Origin: MPNP01 sp965221445
Lineage (GTDB): Bacteria; Pseudomonadota; Alphaproteobacteria; Rhodobacterales; Rhodobacteraceae
Assembly (NCBI GenBank): GCA_965221445.1
Contig: CBDCSF010000013.1
Span: forward strand, 1,426,001-1,490,000
Reading direction: 5' to 3'
DNA: 64,000 nt
Translations under genes and position numbers: made by a program
The notes under the pieces: generated by a model
What the model saw: the letters and a program-made list of their open reading frames with translations, nothing else
The model's database searches: none
Told to the model about the DNA's origin: nothing
Part shown: one piece after another, positions 8,975 to 17,017 of the stretch
Layout: each line of letters begins with the position of its first letter
How positions within the stretch are numbered: the first letter of the stretch is position 1

Positions 8975-11044
8975 TTAGCACGGTGAAGGACAGGTTGCAA
9001 TAGTTTTCGTGACGGATGGCGCCGTTTTCCGGCCAAATTTATGGCTATTTTTAACCGGGGGATTGACCGGAATCTCGTACAGGTAATCATTCCTGGCGGT
9101 GTAGGCATGAGCCACCAACAACCCTTTCCGACGCCAGCTCTTGACCAATGAGGGAGCGATGTTCAACCTTTGGCCCAATTCCTCCTTGGTCAGCAGACCC
9201 CGGGCACGCAATCGATCAAAGCGTGACTTCAACCCATAGGCAAGACGAATCCTTCGGACAATTGTCTTCCTGAATGGAAGTCCGTGGCCTGTCCGGAACC
9301 CACGATCGTTGAGGATCGTGGCGATATCCCTCTCTATATGGGTCTCCAGCAACCGGTCGATCTCGGTGACCGCCTCAGGGGGTGTCTTGTATTTCTCCCA
9401 AGCCTGTTTTTCCGGTGCAAGCATCACCTGTCGAGTGGCCCCACCACGAAAGCGTACACCAAGAACCAAGGTGTCCCCCTTGGTCAGGGTTACATCCTCA
9501 ATGATCAACCGGACCATACGCTTGCGTTCCCGATCAGGGGTGGCAGGATCGTTCCAAAGCCGTGGGAAGTTGGTGGCCAGGTCCAGGACACGTTGACGCT
9601 GCAGGTCCCCAAGATTGGTGCTCTGGTGCTTTCGTTGGTCCTCCAGTTCCTGTCGGGCTTGATCCAGATTCCTGAGCTTGTCATTCCATTCGGCCTCAAG
9701 AACATCGGCAACAATCCTATTGTCAGGATGGGTCTGCATAAACCGCTGACGTGCCAAATCCGCTTCCTCGCGGGCGCACTGGACTTTCCGGGACCGCCAG
9801 GCATCCACCTCCTCAGCCTGCCTTTCGAGTTCCTGTTGGACCTGCAGGGCGACTTCCAGCGAATCAGGGGTCATCAATTCAATCAGCAGGTCACCGATCG
9901 CTTGATCAATACCCTTGCCCGGTATGCTTTGGCAAATGCGAGTTGCCGTCTCAATCCCTTCCCTCTGACACACGTAGGTGGGTATCAACCGCTTGTTGTG
10001 GGTATGATAGCGAACGGTCATGTTTTTGCCGCACAAACCGCAAACGACCATACTTTGCAACAAGGCCGGACCCTCGCGTGGAGCACATCGCCGGTGAGCC
10101 CCATAGGACCGGGCATTCGCCAGCAACCGCTCTTGATTGGCTTCATATTGTTCCCAACTGATGAAGCCCGGGTGGGCATCCCGAATCAGCACTGTCCAAT
10201 CCTTCGGCTTCTGTCGCCTGATTATGTAACCGTTGGGAGTCCGTAGGCGAGCGGAACGCCCGTAGGCGAAAGCACCGGCATAAAGAGGATTATGGAGTAT
10301 TTGCAGGACCCGGCTGGTCACCAATGGAAGCCAACACAGGGTCCCCCGGTTCGGCCCAAACCGGGGATAGCTGGGGAACTCAATCCCCTCCTCGGTAAAA
10401 AACTTCACCGTGGCCGTGGCCGAACCGATGCGGTGAAAGGTGTCAAACAGCAATTGTACGCTGTTCCGGACATGGCTGTCAGGGTCCACGACAATCCGGT
10501 CCAGGGGATCGTAAACCAAACCGACGGGGAGTGGTATTTTCAAGGTTCCCCGCCGGGCCTTGTTCATCAACCCACCTTGCAGGCGGATTTTCAGCATGTG
10601 AAGTTCGGCCTCACTCATGGTCCCCTTCAGACCCATCAAAAGCCGATCGTTGAAGTCGCAGGGATCGTAAATACCATCCTCGTCAAGGATCAACGTCCGG
10701 GTCTGCCCGCATATCTCCAGCAACCGATGCCAGTCGGTCGAATTGCGGGCCAGGCGCGAGACTTCCAGACCAAGGACAATACCCACCCGCCCCATGCTCA
10801 CTTCAGCCACCAGACGGTTGAACCCTTCCCGGTCACGATCCGCCCCCGAAAGACCAAGATCACAGTCGATGACATGGATACCTTCCGATGGCCAGCCAAG
10901 GGCCATGGCCCGTTCACGCAGGGCATATTGCCGTTGGGTACTTTCGGTGTTTTCAATGACCTGGCGCATGGTCGATTGGCGAACATAGAGACAGGCCTTG
11001 CGGCTCAGATGACCGGTTGTCACCTTCTGGTGGTTCAGCATCAT
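8975..11044 (-). CDS. Large serine recombinase
   Basis: 689-residue site-specific recombinase. The N-terminal resolvase domain has the catalytic Ser24 in YVRQST and the family blocks DLGLSGADRDREGFNRLV, LEVSRLARNSTDWHRLL and MSEAELHMLKIRL. A recombinase domain follows, then a zinc-ribbon (VVCGLCGKNM ... YVCQRE), a long coiled-coil (EVALQVQQELERQAEEVDAW and on) and a C-terminal helix-turn-helix. It overlaps the preceding small gene by 4 bases (ATGA). The gene ends only 25 bp from the element edge. It would catalyse integration and excision of this element through a Ser-DNA intermediate. Confidence 0.92.
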   Translation of the reverse strand: MMLNHQKVTTGHLSRKACLYVRQSTMRQVIENTESTQRQYALRERAMALGWPSEGIHVIDCDLGLSGADRDREGFNRLVAEVSMGRVGIVLGLEVSRLARNSTDWHRLLEICGQTRTLILDEDGIYDPCDFNDRLLMGLKGTMSEAELHMLKIRLQGGLMNKARRGTLKIPLPVGLVYDPLDRIVVDPDSHVRNSVQLLFDTFHRIGSATATVKFFTEEGIEFPSYPRFGPNRGTLCWLPLVTSRVLQILHNPLYAGAFAYGRSARLRTPNGYIIRRQKPKDWTVLIRDAHPGFISWEQYEANQERLLANARSYGAHRRCAPREGPALLQSMVVCGLCGKNMTVRYHTHNKRLIPTYVCQREGIETATRICQSIPGKGIDQAIGDLLIELMTPDSLEVALQVQQELERQAEEVDAWRSRKVQCAREEADLARQRFMQTHPDNRIVADVLEAEWNDKLRNLDQARQELEDQRKHQSTNLGDLQRQRVLDLATNFPRLWNDPATPDRERKRMVRLIIEDVTLTKGDTLVLGVRFRGGATRQVMLAPEKQAWEKYKTPPEAVTEIDRLLETHIERDIATILNDRGFRTGHGLPFRKTIVRRIRLAYGLKSRFDRLRARGLLTKEELGQRLNIAPSLVKSWRRKGLLVAHAYTARNDYLYEIPVNPPVKNSHKFGRKTAPSVTKTIATCPSPC

Positions 11045-11337
11045 GCCGCCTCCAGGTGGGCCTTGACCATGGCGGCCAGGATGTCAATCCGGTCGGCCGT
11101 ACCGCCCCGGTTGATCACGGGTGGTTTGATCTCCCCCCTTGTTGGCAAGGATGAAGGATCAGGCGGCTCAGTAAAGGCATCCAACCATGAAGCAACACCA
11201 CTACGGATCACCAGAATCCATCCATAACGATGGCCGATGGTCCCGGGTTGAAGGGCATGACACCGTAATTGTTCGTAGCCATCGGTGTAGGCTTTTTCGG
11301 ACAGGATGGGACTGGTTGTTGTCGTCATGAGGGTCAC
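11041..11337 (-). CDS. Small accessory protein of serine-recombinase element
   Basis: 98 residues (95 from the internal ATG) with no motif I can name. It is coupled on both sides: its GTG start overlaps the stop of the upstream helix-turn-helix gene (GTGA), and its stop overlaps the recombinase start (ATGA). The position between a DNA-binding protein and the recombinase suggests an accessory or directionality role, by context only. Confidence 0.6.
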   Translation of the reverse strand: MTLMTTTTSPILSEKAYTDGYEQLRCHALQPGTIGHRYGWILVIRSGVASWLDAFTEPPDPSSLPTRGEIKPPVINRGGTADRIDILAAMVKAHLEAA

Positions 11338-11795
11338 TTGTTTTTTTTTGAGCGTTGGAGCGCCCGCTCAATGCTGCGGGGATGGACCCGGATACCGAAA
11401 CGGTCGTTGACCAGATCCACCAGATCCTGGATACGCAGGTCCGGTTGCTCATGCCGGGCCCGGCGAAGGACCTCGACAATATCGGGCTTGAGTTTATGGG
11501 CTTGCCGTGGCCCGGGTCGGGAAGGCACCAGGGCCGGCAAGCCCCCTTGGAGGAACGCATTCCAGGCCTGATACCATGTGGGTCGTGACACCCCAAAATC
11601 GGCCGCGGCCTTTTGAACGGCCACCCCCTCTTTCTTGACCCGGCGGAGCATTTCGTATCGGACCTGGACCAGATCACGTCGATCAAAGAATTTGTTGTCA
11701 TGAAAGAGGTCATCGGTGACGGCATCGGGTTGTTGGTTGAGGCATCCTCTCTGGCGGAGGGCCTGGGCTTTTGGGTCGTGTTGATTGTTGGCCAT
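11334..11795 (-). CDS. Helix-turn-helix protein of serine-recombinase element
   Basis: 153 residues from the ATG at 11795 (MANNQHDPKAQALRQ). A longer open frame to 12041 exists, but its extra part is low-complexity and unlike the family. The helix-turn-helix segment is VAVQKAAADFGVSRPTWYQA, followed by a second, IS-like DNA-binding part (PDLRIQDLVDLVNDRFGIRV), the type seen at transposase N-termini. The C-terminus is basic (RSKKNK). Probably binds the recombination sites or controls the operon. Confidence 0.7.
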   Translation of the reverse strand: MANNQHDPKAQALRQRGCLNQQPDAVTDDLFHDNKFFDRRDLVQVRYEMLRRVKKEGVAVQKAAADFGVSRPTWYQAWNAFLQGGLPALVPSRPGPRQAHKLKPDIVEVLRRARHEQPDLRIQDLVDLVNDRFGIRVHPRSIERALQRSKKNK

Positions 11796-12015
11796 GATTG
11801 GGTATCCATGCAAAAATAATGTTAATGTAATTATGCCTTTCATTTTACCGATTACATTCATTCCCGTCAAGTTTTTATTTCGTAATGGCCTGATCGTTAG
11901 GAATATAGGGCAAACAAGAGCTTGGGTAGTGGTGATCATACCCCCTTTCCTAACATCGTACACGGCGTAATTCTTTTTACATACACGGCATAATTTACTT
12001 GACACTCCAACCACC

Positions 12016-12294
12016 CTAATCCTCGCCTTCTTCCTTCCCATAACCGGTAATCAATTCCGCCAGGGACAGCAGGTCATCCATCCGGAAGAATGACCGACCC
12101 TTGCCAACCCGCACAAAGGCAGTCTCCTTCGCAAGACTGGTCCAGGAGCGGGGAAAACTGAATCTCCTGCCGTCAACGTCAACAGTGTGGACGCGTTCAA
12201 TCCCCCAACATGACGAGATCTGAAGAAGAAAATAGTCCTGACCGCAGAGGGGGTGAAAGGGGTGGGTAATACGAAAAACCTGATCCCCATTCAT
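12016..12294 (-). CDS. DUF5372-like protein
   Basis: 92 residues beginning MNGDQVFRITHPFHPLCGQD, with the SWTSLA and FRMDDLLSLAELI segments that I associate with DUF5372 proteins found beside recombinase genes. First gene of the element, near its right boundary. About 220 bp without a gene separate it from the helix-turn-helix gene. Function unknown; possibly an accessory factor. Confidence 0.65.
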   Translation of the reverse strand: MNGDQVFRITHPFHPLCGQDYFLLQISSCWGIERVHTVDVDGRRFSFPRSWTSLAKETAFVRVGKGRSFFRMDDLLSLAELITGYGKEEGED

Positions 12295-12826
12295 CGGATG
12301 GGGTGCAGTTGAATGTTTTGTCGAAGGGTAAAATAGAGCGATGGTTTAGAAACGCCCGTAACCAACTGCTGGACCCGCTTGCCGGCGAGGACATCCCCGA
12401 TCTCGGAGCCCTCAACCGGCGGGCCATGATCTGGATTGAACAGGAATATCACCAGACCCCGCACCGCGGACTTGACGGTATGACCCCACTGGACCGTTGG
12501 GCCGCCACCTCGGCAATGATCAGGTTCCCCGAACCGGGGGTTGACCTTGACCTGATGTTCATGAAAGAGATCCGGCGCAAGGTCTCCAGGGCCCGTACCA
12601 TCACGCTTGATGGCTGCCTTTACGAGGTTCCCGCCGGCCTGGCGGATCAGTCGGTTATCCTGCGCTACGATCCCAAGGCACCGCCGGGGCGGCCGTTGCT
12701 GGTTTATGATGGCGACAAACTTGTCGGCCAGGCCAGACCGGTGGACCTGCATGCCAACAGCACCATCCGGCGTGATGGTGCGGGCGTGCGTTTCCGCCCC
12801 AATGCCGACAAGAAGGAGAACAGATA

Positions 12827-13633
12827 ATGTACAAGCAGCATTTTGCCCTCAAATACTATCCTTTCAATGTCGCCCCCGAGGCGGACGAACTGTTCGACTT
12901 TACTGCGGCCAGGGAAGCCCGGCATCGCATCGGGCATCTTTTCGAGCTGCGGGGAATTGGCCTCCTGACCGCCGAACCCGGCAGTGGCAAGACCACGCTC
13001 TGCCGGCAAGTCGCCAGCGGGTTGCATCCCAATCAGTACCGGGTCTGTTATGTCCCCCTTTCGACCGGTACGGTCCTTGACAGTTACAACAGCATTGCCG
13101 CCGCCATGGGCCTGGGTCATTTTACCACCCGTGCCACTGCCTTCCGGGGTATCCAGGCCGAGGTTACACGTCTGGTCGTTGAAGGCCGCCAGTATCCGGT
13201 CCTCATCTTTGACGAGGCCCACCACCTGCACAACAGCATCCTGGAGGAGTTGCGCATCCTGACCAACTACGAGATGGATTCAGAGAACCGGCTGTGCCTC
13301 CTGCTGGTCGGGTTGGCGGAATTGCGCCTGCGTATCCTCCGGATGGGGATTCATGAACCCCTGGCCCAGCGGATTGCCATCCGATGCCGGCTGGGTGGCC
13401 TGGACGATGACGAGGTCGGTGGCTACCTCGCTCACCGGTTGCAACTGGCCGGGTGCGAGATCGACCTGTTTGCCAAAGAAGCGATTGCTTCCCTGTCCCT
13501 GGCCAGCAAGGGCATCCCGCGCAAGCTTGACAGGCTGGCCCATCTGTCACTGGTGGCCGCGTTCCAGGACAACACCTCCCGGACGGTTCTGTCGCACCAT
13601 GTGGAAGGGGCCCTTGACGAGCTGGACAGATGA
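12827..13633 (+). CDS. Transposition AAA+ ATPase (TniB/ExeA-like)
   Basis: 268-residue AAA+ ATPase. MYKQHFALKYYPFNVAPEAD is the typical N-terminus of ExeA/TniB-like transposition ATPases. Walker A is AEPGSGKT (49-56) and Walker B is LIFDEAHH (125-132). A sensor-like LLVGLAEL and a C-terminal lid with IPRKLDRLAHLSL follow. By analogy with TniB, MuB and TnsC it would bind ATP and DNA, choose target DNA and stimulate the DDE transposase. It starts within the stop codon of the transposase (TAATG) and ends overlapping the TOPRIM gene (ATGA), so the three are translationally coupled. Confidence 0.85.
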   Translation: MYKQHFALKYYPFNVAPEADELFDFTAAREARHRIGHLFELRGIGLLTAEPGSGKTTLCRQVASGLHPNQYRVCYVPLSTGTVLDSYNSIAAAMGLGHFTTRATAFRGIQAEVTRLVVEGRQYPVLIFDEAHHLHNSILEELRILTNYEMDSENRLCLLLVGLAELRLRILRMGIHEPLAQRIAIRCRLGGLDDDEVGGYLAHRLQLAGCEIDLFAKEAIASLSLASKGIPRKLDRLAHLSLVAAFQDNTSRTVLSHHVEGALDELDR

Positions 13634-14535
13634 GACACCAAAGGACCCAAGGGGCCGACCGCCTGAGGGAACTGGATCTCGCCAGGGTTGCCACCACCTG
13701 CGGGTACCGGCAGGACCCGACGGATTGTTCCCGCTGGAAACGCCCGGGTTCCGTCCTCAGCATCAACGGCTGCAAGTTCTTTGACCATCTCCGCGGAACC
13801 GGCGGAGGTGGTGCCATCGACCTGATGATGCACGGCAAGGGATGCAGCTTCCACACCGCCCTTGAACATCTGGCGAGGATGGCTACCGCAACGGGTGATC
13901 TGCCATCCGTCGGTAACCGGAATAAGCGATTGGCGACGACCGGGATCAGGAAAGGAGCCGGCATGGTGCGGTTGCCTGGATCAGTATACCGCAACTGGGA
14001 CCGTGTCCGCGACCATCTCGTTCGCGACCGTGGCCTTGATCCCGACCTCCTTGCCTGGTGCCACAAGCGGCGACTGGTCTGGGCCGACGGGCGGGCCAAT
14101 GCGGTGTTTGTCACCCGTGATGCCGAACGTGAACCGGCTGGTGCCGAACTTCATGGAACATGCCCGGATCATCCCTTCAGGGGACTGTCCCGGGGATCAA
14201 GGAAGGCCCTTGGCGGGTTCTGGCTGTCCCGCCGGGGCGAAGGGCCCGCCCTGTTGACCGAAAGTGCCATTGATGCCCTGTCGGTGTTCGCCCTGCCGGA
14301 ACTGGCCTACATCCGGCATGTGATCTCGACGGCCGGTACGACACCGCGTTTACCCCAATGGATCAATGCGCTGGGGGTGGATGTCATCTGGTGCGGGTTT
14401 GATGCCGATGCCGCCGGTGATCAAGCGGCCGCCAGCCTGATGGGACGTCATCCCTGGATCCGGCGTCTCCGCCCAACCGGTGAAAAGGACTGGAACGAAA
14501 AACTCCAGCATCTTCGCAACACAAACTGCTGGTAA
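13630..14535 (+). CDS. TOPRIM-domain primase-like protein (DUF3991-type) of transposon
   Basis: 301 residues, last gene of the transposon. The N-terminal part resembles a primase-type zinc/DUF3991 module (CSRWKRPGSVLSINGCKFFD, then GTGGGGAIDLMMHG). The C-terminal part is a TOPRIM fold with Glu in LLTESAIDALSVFA and the Asp-x-Asp pair in WCGFDADAAGDQAA, ending in a KDWNE segment. TOPRIM proteins of this kind are usually linked to plasmid or phage DNA priming or handling. Its overlap with the ATPase gene ties it to transposition, perhaps in replication or repair of the strand-transfer product (inference). Confidence 0.8.
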   Translation: MRHQRTQGADRLRELDLARVATTCGYRQDPTDCSRWKRPGSVLSINGCKFFDHLRGTGGGGAIDLMMHGKGCSFHTALEHLARMATATGDLPSVGNRNKRLATTGIRKGAGMVRLPGSVYRNWDRVRDHLVRDRGLDPDLLAWCHKRRLVWADGRANAVFVTRDAEREPAGAELHGTCPDHPFRGLSRGSRKALGGFWLSRRGEGPALLTESAIDALSVFALPELAYIRHVISTAGTTPRLPQWINALGVDVIWCGFDADAAGDQAAASLMGRHPWIRRLRPTGEKDWNEKLQHLRNTNCW

Positions 14536-14790
14536 CACCCCCATAACGCCATCATCCCGGCCGGCGCGGAATGGTGGGGACAAACCCGTCCCCGCAGCCA
14601 AGTGATCCACCATCAAACATGTGCTTCGGCATGTTCCCGTCTGGTTGGTGTGACAACAATTGCCGGTGGTAACTGTACCACCTCCATCGCACCAATATGG
14701 TGGGTGTGGACGGGCGAAGAAAGGACTTCAGGGCAATCTGCTGCATCAAAAACTACCGGGAAAGGAAAAATGTAACGGCCAGGCCGAAAA

Positions 14791-14883
14791 AGCGTGAAAA
14801 AATTGGAATAGCGTGAGAAATTTTGTCTCACTACTGCCGAAATAATGTGAAAAATTGAAATTGGATTATTCTGAAAAACAACA
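14791..14883 (+). repeat. Subterminal repeats at transposon right end
   Basis: Four related motifs of the form GTGAAAAATTGGAAT, with GTGA or CTGA at 14794, 14813, 14847 and 14871. The last forms the terminus. Such arrays are transposase-binding sites in Tn7/Tn5053-type elements. Partial copies of the same array occur at 340-384 and, inverted, at 23479-23560. Confidence 0.65.
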
Positions 14884-15036
14884 CCATGAAACGATAGAGA
14901 CCACCCAGATCTATCTGCATGCCGACATGGCGATCAAGAAAAAGGCCATGGAGCAGACCAGACCTGAAGACATTCCAGGAGGTGTCTATCAACCTGCTGA
15001 TGATATTTTGGCGTTTGTAATGTCCTTGTAACCAGT

Positions 15037-15151
15037 TTTATGTTGACAAATTAAGACTCAAACTCCCTTTGGAAGGGGATATCGAATCATTTGTCAACAT
15101 AAAAAATTTGTCGGCATTTAAATATAAATGTTGATATCAACATTTATGTTT
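15037..15151. repeat. RIT1 right terminal repeat block and palindrome
   Basis: Mirror image of 3986-4103: TATGTTGACAAAT, then ATTTGTCAACATA and ATTTGTCGGCATT, followed by the 32-bp palindrome (15120-15151, one mismatch). Confidence 0.8.
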
Positions 15152-15173
15152 AAACCGTAACTGACAGGTCTTG

Positions 15174-15609
15174 ATCGTCCGGAACAACTGCTCAATGATC
15201 CAACGTCGACGGTAGAGGCAAATGATCCACCGGGCCTGGTCAAAACTTGAAACATCATGACTAGTCAGCAGCCGCCAGTGAATGGGGGAAACACTTCAAA
15301 GGCATCAATCAGACAGACCCGCTGCGTGCGGGGAGCACCTTCTTCCCGTGCCCGGCGCCGGGGATGCCTGATCGGTGTCGAACCAAATCGAACCGCCAGC
15401 CGGGCCGTCCGTTTCCCCTGTCCGGGACGGGCCGGCAATGCAACCTCATGCTCGTCCGACGGACGCTCTTCAAGACGGATAAACAACTTGCCGACACCAC
15501 CCTCGACAACACGGTTATGGGAAGCTCTGATCAAAACCTCGACCGAACCCGGACGGCAGGCAAACATCTCGTAGATGTCAGCCTCCCGGTCGGCAACAAC
15601 CGTTACCAT
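15174..15609 (-). pseudogene. IS4-family transposase, middle part (frameshifted)
   Basis: Minus-strand remainder of the IS4/Tn5-like transposase whose C-terminus is at 3591-3972. VVADREADIYEMFA is the second-Asp region of the family and YRRRWIIEQLFRTIK is the Y-R-E-K signature with the catalytic Glu. A one-base loss in a C-run near 15275 shifts the frame; VFPPIHWRLLTSHD would be continuous with one more C. The N-terminal quarter is missing, replaced by a MITE at 15609. Damage: truncation, frameshift and RIT insertion. Confidence 0.85.
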
Positions 15610-15822
15610 TATGCCTTTATGAGACTGTGAAAGTATTCTAGTGCCTAATGCAGGAAGTCACTTTTAACTGTTATTTGCCTGGCTAGGCGTCCTTCCAAGA
15701 CATTTATTTGTTGTTTTTGGGATTTTCGTTTACTAAAAATAGTCCAAAGGAGCGTTTCTTGGTGTATAAATCACCTTTTGAAGAATTCGTTTGAATACTT
15801 TCACAGTCTCAAATCGGCATAA
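15609..15822 (+). mobile_element. MITE-like repeat, copy 1
   Basis: 214-bp non-coding element bounded by inverted repeats: TTATGCCTTTATGAGACTGT plus GAAAGTATTC on the left, and the inverse ending CGGCATAA on the right. Related copies are at 23845-24166, 27537-27749 (inverted), 60157-60372 and, truncated, 31225-31282. Copies differ by scattered substitutions, so insertions are of different age. Confidence 0.8.
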
Positions 15823-15923
15823 TGGTGAAGAGTAGGGGGTATCAGAACAAGGAGCGGTTCATTACCGACATATACTTCCATTTGGGAGGTCTGGATCTAT
15901 ATCCCGAGGACACCAACAGGTGA
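15822..15923 (+). pseudogene. Transposase C-terminal fragment, family uncertain
   Basis: 34-codon frame MVKSRGYQNKERFITDIYFH followed by LGGLDLYP and a stop. The pattern ARGYRNFENF...IYFHCGGLDLYP is common at transposase C-termini. Truncated on its left by the MITE. Confidence 0.45.
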
Positions 15924-15957
15924 GTTACCCACCATTTTGGACGAAGAGCCATAAATC

Positions 15958-16770
15958 TTATATACTGTACCAACACTTTGGTAGAGCATAATCTACCCTA
16001 TTTGGTACATTTGGTTCATCTAGTGTATGTGGGAAAGATAATTTATTGCTTAGTTCCCCATTTTCTTGATTTAATTTCTTTATTCTGTCATTGCGAAGAA
16101 AAGTGAATTCCATTACAGGTGGAATTTTTACATCTTTATAGGTGAAGGGTTTTTTGCAGTTATTTGGGTGAATATGCACCACTTTAAAGTTTGACAATAT
16201 TTTTTCAAATACTGAACTTATTTTTTTGAAACCTTCTTTCGAAAATAAAATTTCCAATTGATGAAATTCTATAACAATTATTCTAAATTGTTTAAATATT
16301 TCAGCGGGTGTATCGTTAATTACTAAATACTCTCCCCCTTCAATATCCATTTGCAAAATCAAGTCACCATTTACCTCATTGAGGCTTGTTGTAATCCAAT
16401 CTTCCAACCGGATTTTTGTATTTGTGTTTTGATCACCTAAATATTTGTTTATAAAATGGAGCATTTTGTTTTCTGACTGCAATTTTTCCAAGCTTCCATC
16501 TGCCAAAAAGGAATAAATACCAATTTGGGCTAAATCTTCTTCAAAATTAGTGCTAAAACCTACACCAGGTGAAAAACAGGCTTCCACTCCATCAAAATCA
16601 TCTGGAATCAAATACCCTCCATCGTTATGAGATCCAATTCTAACCAATTGGCGATCAATTTTTACAGGGTGTAATTTGGCTAGAAAGTTATGTATTTCTT
16701 GGACTGGAACATATTTTACATAGTAAATACCTACCCAAATCAAAAAACTTTTTATTCCTCTAGTTCTCAT
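15958..16770 (-). CDS. FkbM-family methyltransferase
   Basis: 270 residues. The N-terminus has a hydrophobic stretch (FLIWVGIYYVKYVPV). Then comes the S-adenosylmethionine-binding type domain of FkbM-like enzymes: LVRIGSHNDGGYLIPDDFDG, GVEACFSPGVGFSTNFEEDL, LQMDIEGGEYLVI, and FRIIVIEFHQLE. Such enzymes O-methylate sugars of surface glycans or exopolysaccharides. It lies alone between mobile fragments, probably a displaced member of the surface-glycan gene set further right. Its AT-rich coding sequence resembles those genes and not the GC-rich mobile elements around it. Confidence 0.75.
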   Translation of the reverse strand: MRTRGIKSFLIWVGIYYVKYVPVQEIHNFLAKLHPVKIDRQLVRIGSHNDGGYLIPDDFDGVEACFSPGVGFSTNFEEDLAQIGIYSFLADGSLEKLQSENKMLHFINKYLGDQNTNTKIRLEDWITTSLNEVNGDLILQMDIEGGEYLVINDTPAEIFKQFRIIVIEFHQLEILFSKEGFKKISSVFEKILSNFKVVHIHPNNCKKPFTYKDVKIPPVMEFTFLRNDRIKKLNQENGELSNKLSFPHTLDEPNVPNRVDYALPKCWYSI

Positions 16771-17017
16771 ATGAATTCCTATTTGAGCTAGTCACTAACC
16801 AAGTGAGTAAACATTAGTATTTCCAGGACTTTCTCACGCTTAGTTTATTCTACCCGTTTCACCCATTATACTGGTTCTTTTTTGAATTGAAAGCCAAGCT
16901 TTGCACAAATAATTTACGAACGATACAACTGACTGGTGCTAGTGGTGATTTATCTGCATCTGGAGATACAGGTTACCCGGGGATTTAGCAAATCCCCTGC
17001 CTGGTAAATTCCGGAAC

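Larger units (their letters stand above)
8950..12325 (-). mobile_element. Serine-recombinase insertion element
   Basis: A 3.4-kb unit with four minus-strand genes: DUF5372-like, helix-turn-helix, small protein and large serine recombinase. It is inserted in the transposase gene. A two-base AA overlap at each junction (8948-8949 and 12324-12325) restores the host frame, which agrees with the 2-bp crossover of serine recombinases. No terminal inverted repeats or longer duplication are visible. Confidence 0.8.
8159..12827 (+). pseudogene. DDE (rve-type) transposase split by serine-recombinase element
   Basis: Transposase of the Mu/TniA class. The N-terminal half (8159 to about 8949) holds helix-turn-helix segments and the RNase-H-like core with Asp168 (LWQADVMHG) and Asp232 (LYTDNGSNF). 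The C-terminal half (about 12326-12827) starts with GKIERWFRNARNQLL, carrying the catalytic Glu, and ends in a Mu-transposase-C-like beta-barrel domain. The 3.4-kb insertion lies exactly between the second Asp and the Glu. Joining at a shared AA dinucleotide restores ASGKGKIERWF. The stop overlaps the ATPase start (TAATG). Inactive in the present state. Confidence 0.88.
7234..14883 (+). mobile_element. Mu/Tn7-like transposon with DDE transposase, AAA+ ATPase and TOPRIM gene
   Basis: Terminal inverted repeats TGTTATTTCTCACAATAA (left) and TTATTCTGAAAAACAACA (right, inverted) with a 5-bp target duplication CCATG at 7229-7233 and 14884-14888. The 5-bp duplication, the ATPase partner and the repeated subterminal motifs are typical of Mu/Tn7/Tn5053-type transposition. 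Cargo order is zinc-ribbon protein, DDE transposase, ATPase, TOPRIM protein, with overlapping genes. A 3.4-kb serine-recombinase element splits the transposase. Relics of the same element's ends lie at 213-384, 18018-18081, 23479-23844 and 61038-61092. Confidence 0.85.
6369..15031 (+). pseudogene. RIT1 tyrosine recombinase C (split by transposon)
   Basis: Third recombinase of the trio. Codons from 6369 to 7233 encode the N-terminal domain and most of the catalytic domain (TGLRVSELVGLDLGDV, GKGRKERTVPL, PHTLRHTAAMD, IALWLGH). The last part, from the Thr-Thr-Gln-Ile-Tyr active-site region to the stop, lies at 14889-15031. The transposon at 7234-14883 sits between them, flanked by the 5-bp duplication CCATG. 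The join matches the intact C protein at 21565-22572. The catalytic Tyr is therefore separated from the rest, so this copy is inactive unless the transposon leaves precisely. Confidence 0.9.
3973..15166 (+). mobile_element. RIT element 1 (recombinase-in-trio), carrying nested insertions
   Basis: Three consecutive tyrosine-recombinase genes (A 4181-5413, B 5410-6372, C 6369-15031) lie between inverted ends and are flanked by the 7-bp direct repeat GGTCTTG (3966-3972 and 15167-15173) inside an IS4-family transposase gene. Each end has a perfect or near-perfect 32-bp palindrome centred on GTTGATATCAAC and three copies of a TATGTTGACAAAT-like motif. Gene C is interrupted by a 7.65-kb transposon. 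RIT elements are a known but little-studied class; the boundaries here come from restoring the host gene. Confidence 0.85.

Noticed and set aside
9284..10246. Plus-strand ORF of 320 codons inside the serine recombinase gene
   Set aside because: Antisense shadow of a well-conserved recombinase, with no motif and no ribosome-binding site.
13203..14114. Minus-strand ORF of 303 codons
   Set aside because: Antisense of the ATPase and TOPRIM genes in GC-rich DNA; no recognisable protein features.
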